A stretch of 6,722 nt of DNA from Sulfurovum sp. (GCA_030634925.1 DAOVZV010000062.1:1-6722), one strand, 5' to 3'. Shown: positions 1-6,562, counted from the first letter of the stretch. Made by a program: numbers and translations. The notes: generated by a model from the sequence alone, not told the origin.

Positions 1-449
1 ACAAGCTATATGATGTAATCATCATAGATTTACCAGACCCAAACAATATATCTCTAAGCCGTCTATATACCAAAAGCTTCTATAGACTATTATCATCACA
101 CCTATCAAAAGCAGGAGCGATGGTATCTCAATCAACTTCACCTATGTTTTCAAGACAAGCCTTTTGGTCTATAGCCAAAACTATCAAAGAGTCAGGATTT
201 GTCATCACTCCATACCATACATATATACCTAGTTTTGGAGAGTGGGGCTTCGTGTTAGCATCCAAGCTCAAACTACCAATAGAGAGTATATCAGTAGATG
301 GACTCCAATATATAGATGATGATACGATGAAGAGTATGCTTCACTTTGACGCAGATTTAGATAGAGTAGAAGTAGAGATAAATAAGCTTAGTAATCATAA
401 ACTCATATACTACTACAATCACGGATGGGACAAATGGTATGCCAAATAA
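1..449 (+). CDS. speE: Spermidine synthase-family polyamine aminopropyltransferase, C-terminal part (5' end outside window)
   Basis: The reading frame is open from the window edge (first whole codon at 3) and gives 148 residues before the stop at 447-449. Seen: YDVIIIDLPDPNN near the fragment's start, matching the aminopropyltransferase acidic loop (DxxDP type) that holds the amine and the AdoMet-derived group; then QSTSP (residues 43-47), PYHTYIPSFGEWGF (70-83) and a closing YYYNHGWDKWY. This combination is typical of the longer bacterial SpeE homologues, which often carry N-terminal membrane helices; that part is not visible here. The family transfers an aminopropyl group from decarboxylated AdoMet to putrescine in the cytoplasm. 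The ATG at 120 is internal: homologous sequence continues upstream of it without a break. The 3' end overlaps the NspC-like gene by 11 bp, implying translational coupling and a joint polyamine role. Amine and donor specificity cannot be judged from this fragment. Confidence 0.85.
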   Translation, partial: KLYDVIIIDLPDPNNISLSRLYTKSFYRLLSSHLSKAGAMVSQSTSPMFSRQAFWSIAKTIKESGFVITPYHTYIPSFGEWGFVLASKLKLPIESISVDGLQYIDDDTMKSMLHFDADLDRVEVEINKLSNHKLIYYYNHGWDKWYAK

Positions 450-1509
450 TAGAGAAAAACCAACATTTGTACTACTCAAAGATAAGCTACAAAAAAACCT
501 AGATATATGTCAAGAACTAACACAATATACCAATACACAAATACTATATACCCTCAAAGGTTTTGATAAGGTAGAGGGTGTATCACAGATAGCAAATAGT
601 GTATCAGGGTTTAGTATTGGTAATATAAATGAGCTATCACAAATAGAGTGCTATACGGACAAAAGAATACACACTTACGCTCCTGCCTATCACCCAAAAG
701 AGGTGATACCATTATCCAAAGCAAGTGACACAATGAGTTTCAACTCCATCACCCAATGGACACAATACCATCAAATATCATCACCCAATACATCTATAGG
801 ATTGCGTATAAATCCCAAAATATCACTATCTCAACCATCTCATTGTGATAGTAGTCATAGCCAAAGTAGGTTTGGAGTATCATATAGCAAATTTCTGCTA
901 ATATATAATAGTAATCGAGAGTTATTTCGAGATTTAGATGGATTGCATTTTCATATATTTTGTCACCAAAAACTATCCTCTCTAAAGATACTACTAAAAC
1001 ATATAGCCACCTCATATAGAGATATACTACCCAAACTCAAATGGCTAAACCTCGGAGGAGGACAAGAGTTTACAAGTACCAATTATGATAAAAATGGTCT
1101 ATATAAATTATTGAATACATTTAGACTAGAGTATCCACATATCACTATATATTTCGAGCCATGTAGTGCTATAGTAGCCAATACAGGATATTTCCAGACG
1201 ACAATACTAGATATCATAGAAGAGTCTCCATCTATAGTCATACTAGATACATCTATAGAAGCACATCTACTAGATATAGCCATCACAAATCAAAAACCCA
1301 AAATCAAAAAATCATCAAATGCTCCAACACCCTATGCCTACAGACTAACAGGAGTGAGTTGTGTAGAGACAGATAATATAGGGACTTACTACTTTCACTC
1401 ACCACTCCAAATAGGAGATACTATTATATTTGAAGATATGATAGGCTATACGATGGTAAAACAGACGAGATTTAATGGTATAGGAGATGTTGGATTTGAG
1501 GTTGAGTAG
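439..1509 (+). CDS. nspC: Carboxynorspermidine/carboxyspermidine decarboxylase-like PLP enzyme (divergent NspC)
   Basis: A 356-residue alanine-racemase-fold (fold type III) PLP decarboxylase, slightly shorter than typical NspC. Family members remove the carboxyl group from carboxynorspermidine or carboxyspermidine to give norspermidine or spermidine. Seen in order: LKGF with the presumed PLP lysine K40; HTYAPAY (78-84); FNS (101-103); SRFG (143-146); GLHFH (168-172); KWLNLGGG (201-208); EP (240-241); LDTSIEAH (269-276); the C-terminal catalytic Cys-Asp region GVSCVETD (305-312); and YTMVKQTRFNG (337-347), close to the NspC signature. Several active-site neighbours differ from usual NspC: GGGQE rather than GGGHH, EPCSA rather than EPGEA, and CVETD rather than CLAGD, so the substrate may differ. 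The ATG at 439 lies inside the end of the aminopropyltransferase gene, with a weak GGGA at 427-430 upstream. Homology begins at once (PTFVL at 8-12), which supports this start. Class is firm; exact substrate is inferred. Confidence 0.85.
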   Translation: MPNNREKPTFVLLKDKLQKNLDICQELTQYTNTQILYTLKGFDKVEGVSQIANSVSGFSIGNINELSQIECYTDKRIHTYAPAYHPKEVIPLSKASDTMSFNSITQWTQYHQISSPNTSIGLRINPKISLSQPSHCDSSHSQSRFGVSYSKFLLIYNSNRELFRDLDGLHFHIFCHQKLSSLKILLKHIATSYRDILPKLKWLNLGGGQEFTSTNYDKNGLYKLLNTFRLEYPHITIYFEPCSAIVANTGYFQTTILDIIEESPSIVILDTSIEAHLLDIAITNQKPKIKKSSNAPTPYAYRLTGVSCVETDNIGTYYFHSPLQIGDTIIFEDMIGYTMVKQTRFNGIGDVGFEVE

Positions 1510-1524
1510 CTTTGAAGCTACCTC
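1504..1524. terminator. Small hairpin between convergent genes, possible bidirectional terminator
   Basis: GTAGCTT (1506-1512) and AAGCTAC (1515-1521) form a near-perfect stem, extendable by two pairs across a one-base bulge (C1522). It includes the decarboxylase stop codon and fills the 15-bp gap to the stop of the convergent ferredoxin/DmsC gene. Neither side has a good T tract, so intrinsic termination would be weak. The call rests on the hairpin and on its position between convergent genes. Confidence 0.4.
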
Positions 1525-3117
1525 TTATCCCCTCTGATTACCAGCAAAGAAGTTTCCTGCTAGTCCTAGAGGTACTACAGTTCTATAAAATAGATAACGC
1601 CCACTTAGTTCGCTGATTAATGCTCCTATTGTGGAGATGATTAGAGTTATTATGGCTATTTGTGGTAGTCCACTAGCTGTAAACAAAATAGCCAAAAGAG
1701 GCAAGATAAGAGCTGATACTACAAGTGAATATAGTCTAAAGCTTTTTATTTTGCCAAAGTGTTCTTCTAGTAGTATTTTGGTTCTATTATATTGATAATA
1801 TAGCTCATCTTCTTTGTCTAAATGTTTGTAAAACATCATCTCTTCATATATCACTAGAGATTGGTACATTCCTGCTAGAAGTGTGATAGATAATAAGACT
1901 ATCGCTCCTTGTGAGCCGTGTGTAAGTAGTAGGGCTAGAGATATTAACAAAAACCCTATATAGCTTGAACCTAGAAATATTTTGGTAGTAGATACTCTAT
2001 TCCAGCTAGGTCTAGCAGGGATACGATATATCATAGATTGAGAGTATATTCCTGCCAATCCTACTATCAGAGTAATAGCCTCAACACCTAACAATGCAAA
2101 TCCTTTGATTTCCAAAAAGTACAACATAGCTACTACATTGATAAGGGCTGTAAATACTCCCAATAATATAGCCTCTCGTGATAACCAAGATGTACGCCAG
2201 TTTTTCATAGCAGACATAGCCATTATCGGTCGTCCTAAGTGTAGGGCAGATAGTGGCAGACCTATAGCAGATGGCAAAAATGCCAATATAGCCATCACTA
2301 GAGTTGGTTCAGGTAGATTGAACCCTAAACTAAATAGTACTTGACCCAAAAATAGAGCCAAAAATGCACCTAGAGATATTTGAGTAAGAACAGTCATAAA
2401 TACCAAAGGAAGTTCAGAGTGAGCAGGTTTGAGAAGTCTCTCATCTGCTGGTCTTATCTCTTCATCCTCTTTTAGTTTTGGTAGTGTATATCTTGTTGTT
2501 GGTTTTGTGATATTTATATTTGGTAGATGTGGAGCTACACCCTCTTTGTATATATCCTCTTCTATCCATTTTTGGGGTTGAAATATCTCTATCTCTATGG
2601 CATTACTAGGACACGCTTGTACACAAGCAGGAGTTTGACCCACTTCTAGCTTGTCATGACACATGTGGCATTTGGTCACAATCCCTCTATCAGGATTAAA
2701 TGTTGGTACTTCATAAGGACAGTTCCAAGTACAATATTGACACCCTATACAAGATGGGTCATCGTGCCAAACTATACCATTGTCTAGTTTGATATATGAA
2801 TTGGTAGGACACCCTTTTAGACATTCAGGGTCTATACAGTGGTTACAGCTCATTGAGTTAAATATCTGTAGAGTATCAGGAAACTCTCCCATCTCCATCT
2901 CGCCGACTCTACGCCATTTTATATCATCAGGATTGGCATTTTGTTCATTACACGCCACTTCGCAACAGTGACACCCTACACAAGCAGTAGCATCAAAATG
3001 AAATCTATACTGCTCACCATCTTTGAGTTCTGGCAAATCTATAGAGTAATTACCACACTGCATACCAGTATTTGTCTTGTGACTGATGAAGTCTTGTAGA
3101 GGTGTGTTTTCGTTCAT
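1525..3117 (-). CDS. Fused DmsB-type 4x[4Fe-4S] ferredoxin and DmsC/NrfD-type quinol-oxidising membrane anchor
   Basis: A 530-residue two-domain protein. Residues ~35-180 carry 16 ligand cysteines in four motifs: C46/49/52/56, C91/94/99/103, C123/126/129/133 and C150/153/165/169, the DmsB/NrfC arrangement for four [4Fe-4S] clusters. C21 and C51 are extra. A linker (~180-235) leads to eight hydrophobic segments (~237-262, 271-293, 313-334, 340-361, 380-399, 402-424, 462-481, 484-505) with the DmsC/NrfD marks HLGRP (293-297) and NWRTSWLSRE (306-315). The family oxidises membrane quinol and wires electrons through the clusters to a catalytic subunit. No signal peptide is seen, and basic loops lie on the ferredoxin side, so the clusters should face the cytoplasm. 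It sits 26 bp downstream of nirA with its own AAGGA (3123-3127) five bases before ATG, so the two are probably cotranscribed. The usual partner would be a molybdoenzyme, absent here. Domain calls are firm; the electron acceptor is uncertain. Confidence 0.88.
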   Translation of the reverse strand: MNENTPLQDFISHKTNTGMQCGNYSIDLPELKDGEQYRFHFDATACVGCHCCEVACNEQNANPDDIKWRRVGEMEMGEFPDTLQIFNSMSCNHCIDPECLKGCPTNSYIKLDNGIVWHDDPSCIGCQYCTWNCPYEVPTFNPDRGIVTKCHMCHDKLEVGQTPACVQACPSNAIEIEIFQPQKWIEEDIYKEGVAPHLPNINITKPTTRYTLPKLKEDEEIRPADERLLKPAHSELPLVFMTVLTQISLGAFLALFLGQVLFSLGFNLPEPTLVMAILAFLPSAIGLPLSALHLGRPIMAMSAMKNWRTSWLSREAILLGVFTALINVVAMLYFLEIKGFALLGVEAITLIVGLAGIYSQSMIYRIPARPSWNRVSTTKIFLGSSYIGFLLISLALLLTHGSQGAIVLLSITLLAGMYQSLVIYEEMMFYKHLDKEDELYYQYNRTKILLEEHFGKIKSFRLYSLVVSALILPLLAILFTASGLPQIAIITLIISTIGALISELSGRYLFYRTVVPLGLAGNFFAGNQRG

Positions 3118-3143
3118 TTGTGTCCTTTTGTCATATTCTTAGA

Positions 3144-5063
3144 TTAAAGCTCTTTTAGTGCAACTAGCAGTTCAGAAAATACACTAGCTCTTTGCTTTTT
3201 AATCTCATGAGTCATATTGTATATTATTTCACTTAATTTCAGAGGTACTTTTGGATTTAGTTTGCTTACTGTATCTCTATTGATTTTGGTAGGTTTGAGC
3301 ATATTTGCTTGTAGTCCTATCACAGCATCAAATCTTTTGACTCCTGTGAGTAGTTGATATAGTTTGAGTCCAAATACAAATATCTCATACTCTTCTCTCT
3401 TGCTTGTCTTCGGCTCTTCTTCAAGTCCAAATGGTATATCTAGTTCTAGCTTGTCATTGAGTATATAGTTGATTTTGGTATAAAATCCTAAAGCTTGAAA
3501 AGAGTAATTAGTACTCAAAAACCTATCATCAAAAGCCTCATAAGTCTCTGCTCTTTGTCTAAAGTCTTGGTATGTTTTGAGTAGATATTTGATATGGTGC
3601 TTTGCTTCTACAATTGGTAGGGCTTTGTGTAGAGTGTGTGCCTCTTTGGCTACTCTTGTAATCTTGCCACCTAGATAGATATGTACTCCATCTACACGAG
3701 TACCATCACTATCTTTGGCTTTGCATCCCTCAAATCCTATATCTGCTATCCCATGAACTCCACAACCTTTGGGACACGCAGACCAGTTCATCCGTACAGT
3801 AGCACTCTCTAGTGGAAGCTCATTATTGAGAAACTCTGCCATCTCTATAGCGTCTGCTTTGTTTGGTATCACTCCAAAGTTACAAGTCTTCGTACCTGCA
3901 CATGCTATCATATCGTGGAAATATGGATTATTATATTTTTGGTACTTTTGAGATATATCACTCTCTATTAGAGTATCTATATCTGATGATGGTATGCCTA
4001 ATATATAAAGATTTTGGTCATAAGTGAGCCGAATATCTCCACTTCCAAACTCTTTGGCTTCTTTGGCTACTTCTATCATATCACTACCTGTAAATATACC
4101 AGATGGGACGATTATCTTATATGAGAAGTTACCATCTCTACCCAATACTCTATTTGAACCCAATGCCGTAGATTGGGATTGTACCATAGTCACACCTGCT
4201 GGTGCGAACTCTATCTTGGCTTCATCTTTGATAGCATCTATTAGATTTGCTATACCCACATCTCTGATTAGAAATATTAGACGGTTTTTGTTTCTATTGT
4301 CCCTATATCCATAATCTCTAAATATATTCAATAGTGATTTGAAAAATATCTCCACTTCATCTATCTGTACAAATAAGTCAGCATCTATAGCTTGTACTCC
4401 AACCCTAGCACCTAGATATATATTAAATCCAAAAACACCATCTTTTTGAGCCAATACAAAACAGCAATCATGTCCAAATATATTACAAGAGTTTGATAAT
4501 GAGCCTATTATTCCTGTATTGAATTTCCGTGGTAATACAGATATCCAATCAGGATTTTCTCCTATTATCTCTTGAAGTCTTTCTATAATAGGCATAGTCT
4601 CTATGATATTGTCATAGGCTATACCATCTAGTGGGTCTGTGACGATATTTCGTGGATTATCAGCACCCGTTTGAAATGTTGATATGCCTACTTCTTGGAG
4701 AGATTGGAGTACACTAGCTATATCTTCTATCTGTAGATAACGAAGTTCTACTTGCATCCTAGTCGTAATATCTATATAGTCATTACCGTACTTTTTTGCT
4801 ACTTCTCCTACTCTGATTGCTTGGTCATTGGTGAGTTGTCCAGCAGGGATACGCACACGGAGCATAAAATCCTCACCTTTATCAAAGAGTCCAAAGCACT
4901 TGAGGAAATAAGCACTATCTTCTGATTGTAGTCCATCATATCCTGCTTTTGCTATATCTTCTAATCTCTCATACACATCCATAGCGTGTTTGAGTGATTT
5001 AGTCGTCTCTACTTTGTTGATTTTTTTACTTCTTGCATCCAATGCTTTGGCTAATATACTCAT
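3144..5063 (-). CDS. nirA: Siroheme/[4Fe-4S] nitrite reductase (NirA-like, assimilatory) with a C-terminal extension
   Basis: 639 residues; ordinary NirA-type enzymes are about 510-600. The family reduces nitrite to ammonium by six electrons in the cytoplasm. Two ferredoxin-like half domains (~62-130 and ~305-370) alternate with siroheme-binding domains (~136-280 and ~380-530). Cluster/siroheme ligands: C388-x5-C394 in CAGTKTC, the nitrite-reductase form, and C430-x3-C434 in CPKGC. Basic residues in RVRIPAG (69-75), TTRMQVELR (100-108) and LPRKFN (177-182) fit siroheme and anion contacts; TTRMQ departs from the more usual TTRQ. From about residue 555 an extra tail resembles the end of a protein kinase domain (separate entry). 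First gene of a leftward operon with the ferredoxin/DmsC fusion and divergent from narK, which supports nitrite rather than sulfite as substrate. The start has an AGAGAG-like ribosome site at 5071-5076 and an estimated ~30-base leader. A sulfite reductase is the less likely alternative. Confidence 0.87.
   Translation of the reverse strand: MSILAKALDARSKKINKVETTKSLKHAMDVYERLEDIAKAGYDGLQSEDSAYFLKCFGLFDKGEDFMLRVRIPAGQLTNDQAIRVGEVAKKYGNDYIDITTRMQVELRYLQIEDIASVLQSLQEVGISTFQTGADNPRNIVTDPLDGIAYDNIIETMPIIERLQEIIGENPDWISVLPRKFNTGIIGSLSNSCNIFGHDCCFVLAQKDGVFGFNIYLGARVGVQAIDADLFVQIDEVEIFFKSLLNIFRDYGYRDNRNKNRLIFLIRDVGIANLIDAIKDEAKIEFAPAGVTMVQSQSTALGSNRVLGRDGNFSYKIIVPSGIFTGSDMIEVAKEAKEFGSGDIRLTYDQNLYILGIPSSDIDTLIESDISQKYQKYNNPYFHDMIACAGTKTCNFGVIPNKADAIEMAEFLNNELPLESATVRMNWSACPKGCGVHGIADIGFEGCKAKDSDGTRVDGVHIYLGGKITRVAKEAHTLHKALPIVEAKHHIKYLLKTYQDFRQRAETYEAFDDRFLSTNYSFQALGFYTKINYILNDKLELDIPFGLEEEPKTSKREEYEIFVFGLKLYQLLTGVKRFDAVIGLQANMLKPTKINRDTVSKLNPKVPLKLSEIIYNMTHEIKKQRASVFSELLVALKEL
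3147..3401 (-). other. Kinase-C-lobe-like tail domain of the nitrite reductase (residues ~555-639)
   Basis: After the siroheme fold the protein continues with EIFVFGLKLYQLLTG (560-574), which aligns without gaps to the kinase subdomain IX pattern DIYALGVxLYELLTG. Then comes LNPKVPLKLSEIIYNM (602-617), and QRASVFSELLVALKEL (624-639), matching the LNPxVPxxLxxII and R-x-S-x-x-ELLxxLxxL ends of bacterial Hanks-type Ser/Thr kinases; R625 would be the conserved subdomain XI arginine. The ATP-binding lobe, HRD catalytic loop and DFG are absent, and the subdomain IX Asp is Glu, so it cannot be an active kinase. It may be a fusion remnant or a protein-protein docking module. The resemblance is by eye and not confirmed by alignment software. 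Confidence 0.55.
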
Positions 5064-5070
5064 ATTTGAC

Positions 5071-5104
5071 TCTCTTTATATTATTGTTTATGGATATTAT
5101 TATA
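5071..5104 (-). promoter_or_regulatory. Promoter and ribosome site of the nirA-ferredoxin/DmsC operon
   Basis: Read on the minus strand, TATAAT lies at 5104-5099, putting the start of transcription near 5092 and a leader of about 30 bases before the nirA ATG (5063-5061). A purine run AGAGAG (5076-5071) serves as ribosome site, seven bases from the ATG. The expected -35 position (about 5127-5122, ATCGTT) is poor, in keeping with Campylobacterota sigma-70 promoters or with dependence on an activator. Confidence 0.55.
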
Positions 5105-5125
5105 ACTAATAATTATTTAAAAACG

Positions 5126-5198
5126 ATACTACCACTGTATGATATTTAATCACTAGTAACTGATTTTTAATTGATTAAAAAATATACAGTGATAATAC
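5126..5198. promoter_or_regulatory. Long inverted repeat between divergent promoters, probable paired operator
   Basis: Left arm CACTGTATGATATTTAATCA (5133-5152) and right arm TGATTAAAAAATATACAGTG (5172-5191) are reverse complements at 17 of 20 positions, around a 19-bp spacer centred at 5162. A weaker match (R-TA-R-TA-Y read outward) carries each arm on to 5126 and 5198. Each arm lies roughly 41-60 bases upstream of the predicted start of transcription on its side, the usual zone for an activator. The sequence does not match FNR (TTGAT-N4-ATCAA) or NtcA (GTA-N8-TAC) sites that I can recognise, so the regulator is unknown. Confidence 0.6.
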
Positions 5199-5215
5199 TA
5201 ATTATTATTCATTAT

Positions 5216-5226
5216 TATAATATAAT
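5216..5226 (+). promoter_or_regulatory. narK promoter -10 region (two overlapping TATAAT boxes)
   Basis: TATAAT occurs at 5216-5221 and again at 5221-5226, sharing one base. Transcription would start near 5228-5233, leaving a leader of about 27-31 bases, too short for a riboswitch. No convincing -35 box is present (CTAATT around 5198-5203). The right arm of the inverted repeat lies just upstream. Confidence 0.55.
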
Positions 5227-5246
5227 TTCGGAATAAATTAAATTTG

Positions 5247-5251
5247 AAGGA
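5247..5251 (+). promoter_or_regulatory. Ribosome binding site that fixes the narK start at 5259
   Basis: AAGGA stands seven bases before the ATG at 5259. A longer frame could begin at the TTG at 5244-5246, but that codon abuts this AAGGA and has no ribosome site of its own, so the ATG is preferred. Confidence 0.75.
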
Positions 5252-5258
5252 TTATTTA

Positions 5259-6539
5259 ATGGCAGGATTTAAAGCACTAAAAGGACAAGGTCACACACCT
5301 ACACTCTTTATGGCATTTTTGTATTTCGATATGAGTTTTATGGTATGGACAATGTTAGGACCACTAAGTACAGAGATTGCTGAAGCACTCGCTCTTACAG
5401 GTCATATTATGACATCAGGAGAGAAGGCTACATTACTTTCACTACCTATCCTATCAGGTGCATTATTACGAATAGTATTGGGTTTTGGAGTAGATAAATT
5501 TGGAGCAAAAGCCACAGCATTATCAGCTCAATTAGTAGTTATATCAGCACTTTTGACAGCTTATCTATTAGGTGATACTATTTCATACAATCAGCTTCTT
5601 ATAGTAGCTCTTGGTCTAGGTTTTGCAGGTGCATCATTTGCCGTAGCACTTCCACAAGCAGGTCAATGGTATCCACCAAAATCACAAGGAATAGTTCTAG
5701 GCATTGCAGGGGCTGGTAATATCGGTGTTGTAATAGATTTCCTATTTGCACCCAAAATAGCAGAACTATGGGGTTGGGAGAGTGTATTCCTAGTAGGTGC
5801 AGTTATGGCGATAGTGGTATTTATAGCTTACGCATTCATAGCCCAAAATGCACCAGAATCAGTATATAAAGCAAGACCCAAAAAACTCAAAGACTATGGC
5901 AAACTACTAAAAGATAGAGATACATGGTGGTTCTCACTATTTTATGCTATATCTTTTGGTGGATTTGTAGGGTTCGCTGGATATATGAAAGTCTATCTGA
6001 TGAATACATACAGTGTTGAGATGTCAGCGATTGGTACAGAGATATTTGATGAAAACAATGTAAGAGTAATCGCAGGATACTTCGGAGCATTGACAATATT
6101 CGCAGGAGCTATATTGCGTCCAGTAGGTGGAGCGATAGCAGACAAAATGGGAGGGATTAAATCTCTTTATATATTCTTCGGAGTAGTTACAACTATGGCA
6201 TTTATCAACGCCTTTATCACTCTTCCATTTTGGTTGGCAATAGTTGTACTTTTCCTAATTATGGCAAATCTAGGTATGGCAAATGGAGCAGTATTCCAGT
6301 TAGTACCACAAAGATTTGGTAAAGATATAGGTATCATGACAGGAATAGTAGGAGCAGCAGGAGGGATAGGAGGAACAGCCCTAATCCAAACTCTAGGATG
6401 GAGCAAAGGAGCATTTGACGGATACGCAACAGGATTTATGATATTCGCAGGAGTCGTACTCATAGCAATCATCGGTATTTCACTAGTAAAAACAAGATGG
6501 AGAACCACATGGGGCGTACAATCAGGTGGTATGATATAA
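5259..6539 (+). CDS. narK: NarK-type nitrate/nitrite MFS transporter (NNP family)
   Basis: 426 residues from the preferred ATG, with about twelve hydrophobic segments, the usual size for nitrate/nitrite porters. Inner-membrane protein that imports nitrate by proton symport or exchanges nitrate for nitrite. Seen: the two nitrate-signature glycine motifs GAGNIGVVI (151-159) and GIVGAAGGIGG (362-372); presumed anion-binding arginines in the equivalent helices of the two halves, R71 (GALLRIVLG) and R287 (GAILRPVGG); and MFS loop motifs GFGVDKFGAK (75-84) and GGAIADKMGG (290-299). The helix 6-7 cytoplasmic loop is short and basic (KARPKKLKDYGK, 204-215), as usual for MFS proteins. Divergent from nirA, so import and nitrite reduction probably respond to one signal; a strong terminator follows. 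Direction and preference (nitrate uptake, nitrite uptake or exchange) cannot be decided from sequence, but the assimilatory neighbours favour uptake. Confidence 0.93.
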   Translation: MAGFKALKGQGHTPTLFMAFLYFDMSFMVWTMLGPLSTEIAEALALTGHIMTSGEKATLLSLPILSGALLRIVLGFGVDKFGAKATALSAQLVVISALLTAYLLGDTISYNQLLIVALGLGFAGASFAVALPQAGQWYPPKSQGIVLGIAGAGNIGVVIDFLFAPKIAELWGWESVFLVGAVMAIVVFIAYAFIAQNAPESVYKARPKKLKDYGKLLKDRDTWWFSLFYAISFGGFVGFAGYMKVYLMNTYSVEMSAIGTEIFDENNVRVIAGYFGALTIFAGAILRPVGGAIADKMGGIKSLYIFFGVVTTMAFINAFITLPFWLAIVVLFLIMANLGMANGAVFQLVPQRFGKDIGIMTGIVGAAGGIGGTALIQTLGWSKGAFDGYATGFMIFAGVVLIAIIGISLVKTRWRTTWGVQSGGMI

Positions 6540-6562
6540 CCAATATAATCTTCTAAATACTT

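Noticed and set aside
120..449. Separate 109-residue gene starting at ATG 120
   Set aside because: The same frame is open to the left edge, and the upstream residues (YDVIIIDLPDPNN) are an essential part of the aminopropyltransferase fold, so 120 is an internal methionine.
794..1286. Two minus-strand open frames (794-1015 and 1083-1286) inside the decarboxylase gene
   Set aside because: They lie wholly opposite a well-matched enzyme gene, show no recognisable domain and have no convincing ribosome site.
2105..4314. Plus-strand open frames (2105-2344, 2780-2971, 3769-3951, 4024-4314) opposite the ferredoxin/DmsC and nirA genes
   Set aside because: All are antisense shadows of conserved coding sequence, with compositions that mirror the real frame and no family resemblance.
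3144..5063. Assimilatory sulfite reductase instead of nitrite reductase
   Set aside because: The C-x5-C spacing in CAGTKTC and the narK neighbour favour nitrite, and no sulfate-assimilation gene is nearby.
5133..5191. FNR/CRP or NtcA binding site in the nirA-narK region
   Set aside because: TTGAT occurs at 5171-5175 but the matching ATCAA half-site at the right spacing is missing, and no GTA-N8-TAC with flanking context was found. The larger dyad explains the symmetry better.
5064..5258. AT-rich intergenic stretch as a replication origin or riboswitch
   Set aside because: No DnaA-box cluster was seen, and predicted leaders of about 30 bases on both sides are too short for a riboswitch. Divergent promoters account for the AT content.
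6167..6508. Minus-strand 113-residue frame inside narK
   Set aside because: It lies opposite the conserved second nitrate-signature motif; its Pro/Ile/Ala-rich sequence is what the complement of Gly- and Asn-rich transporter codons gives.
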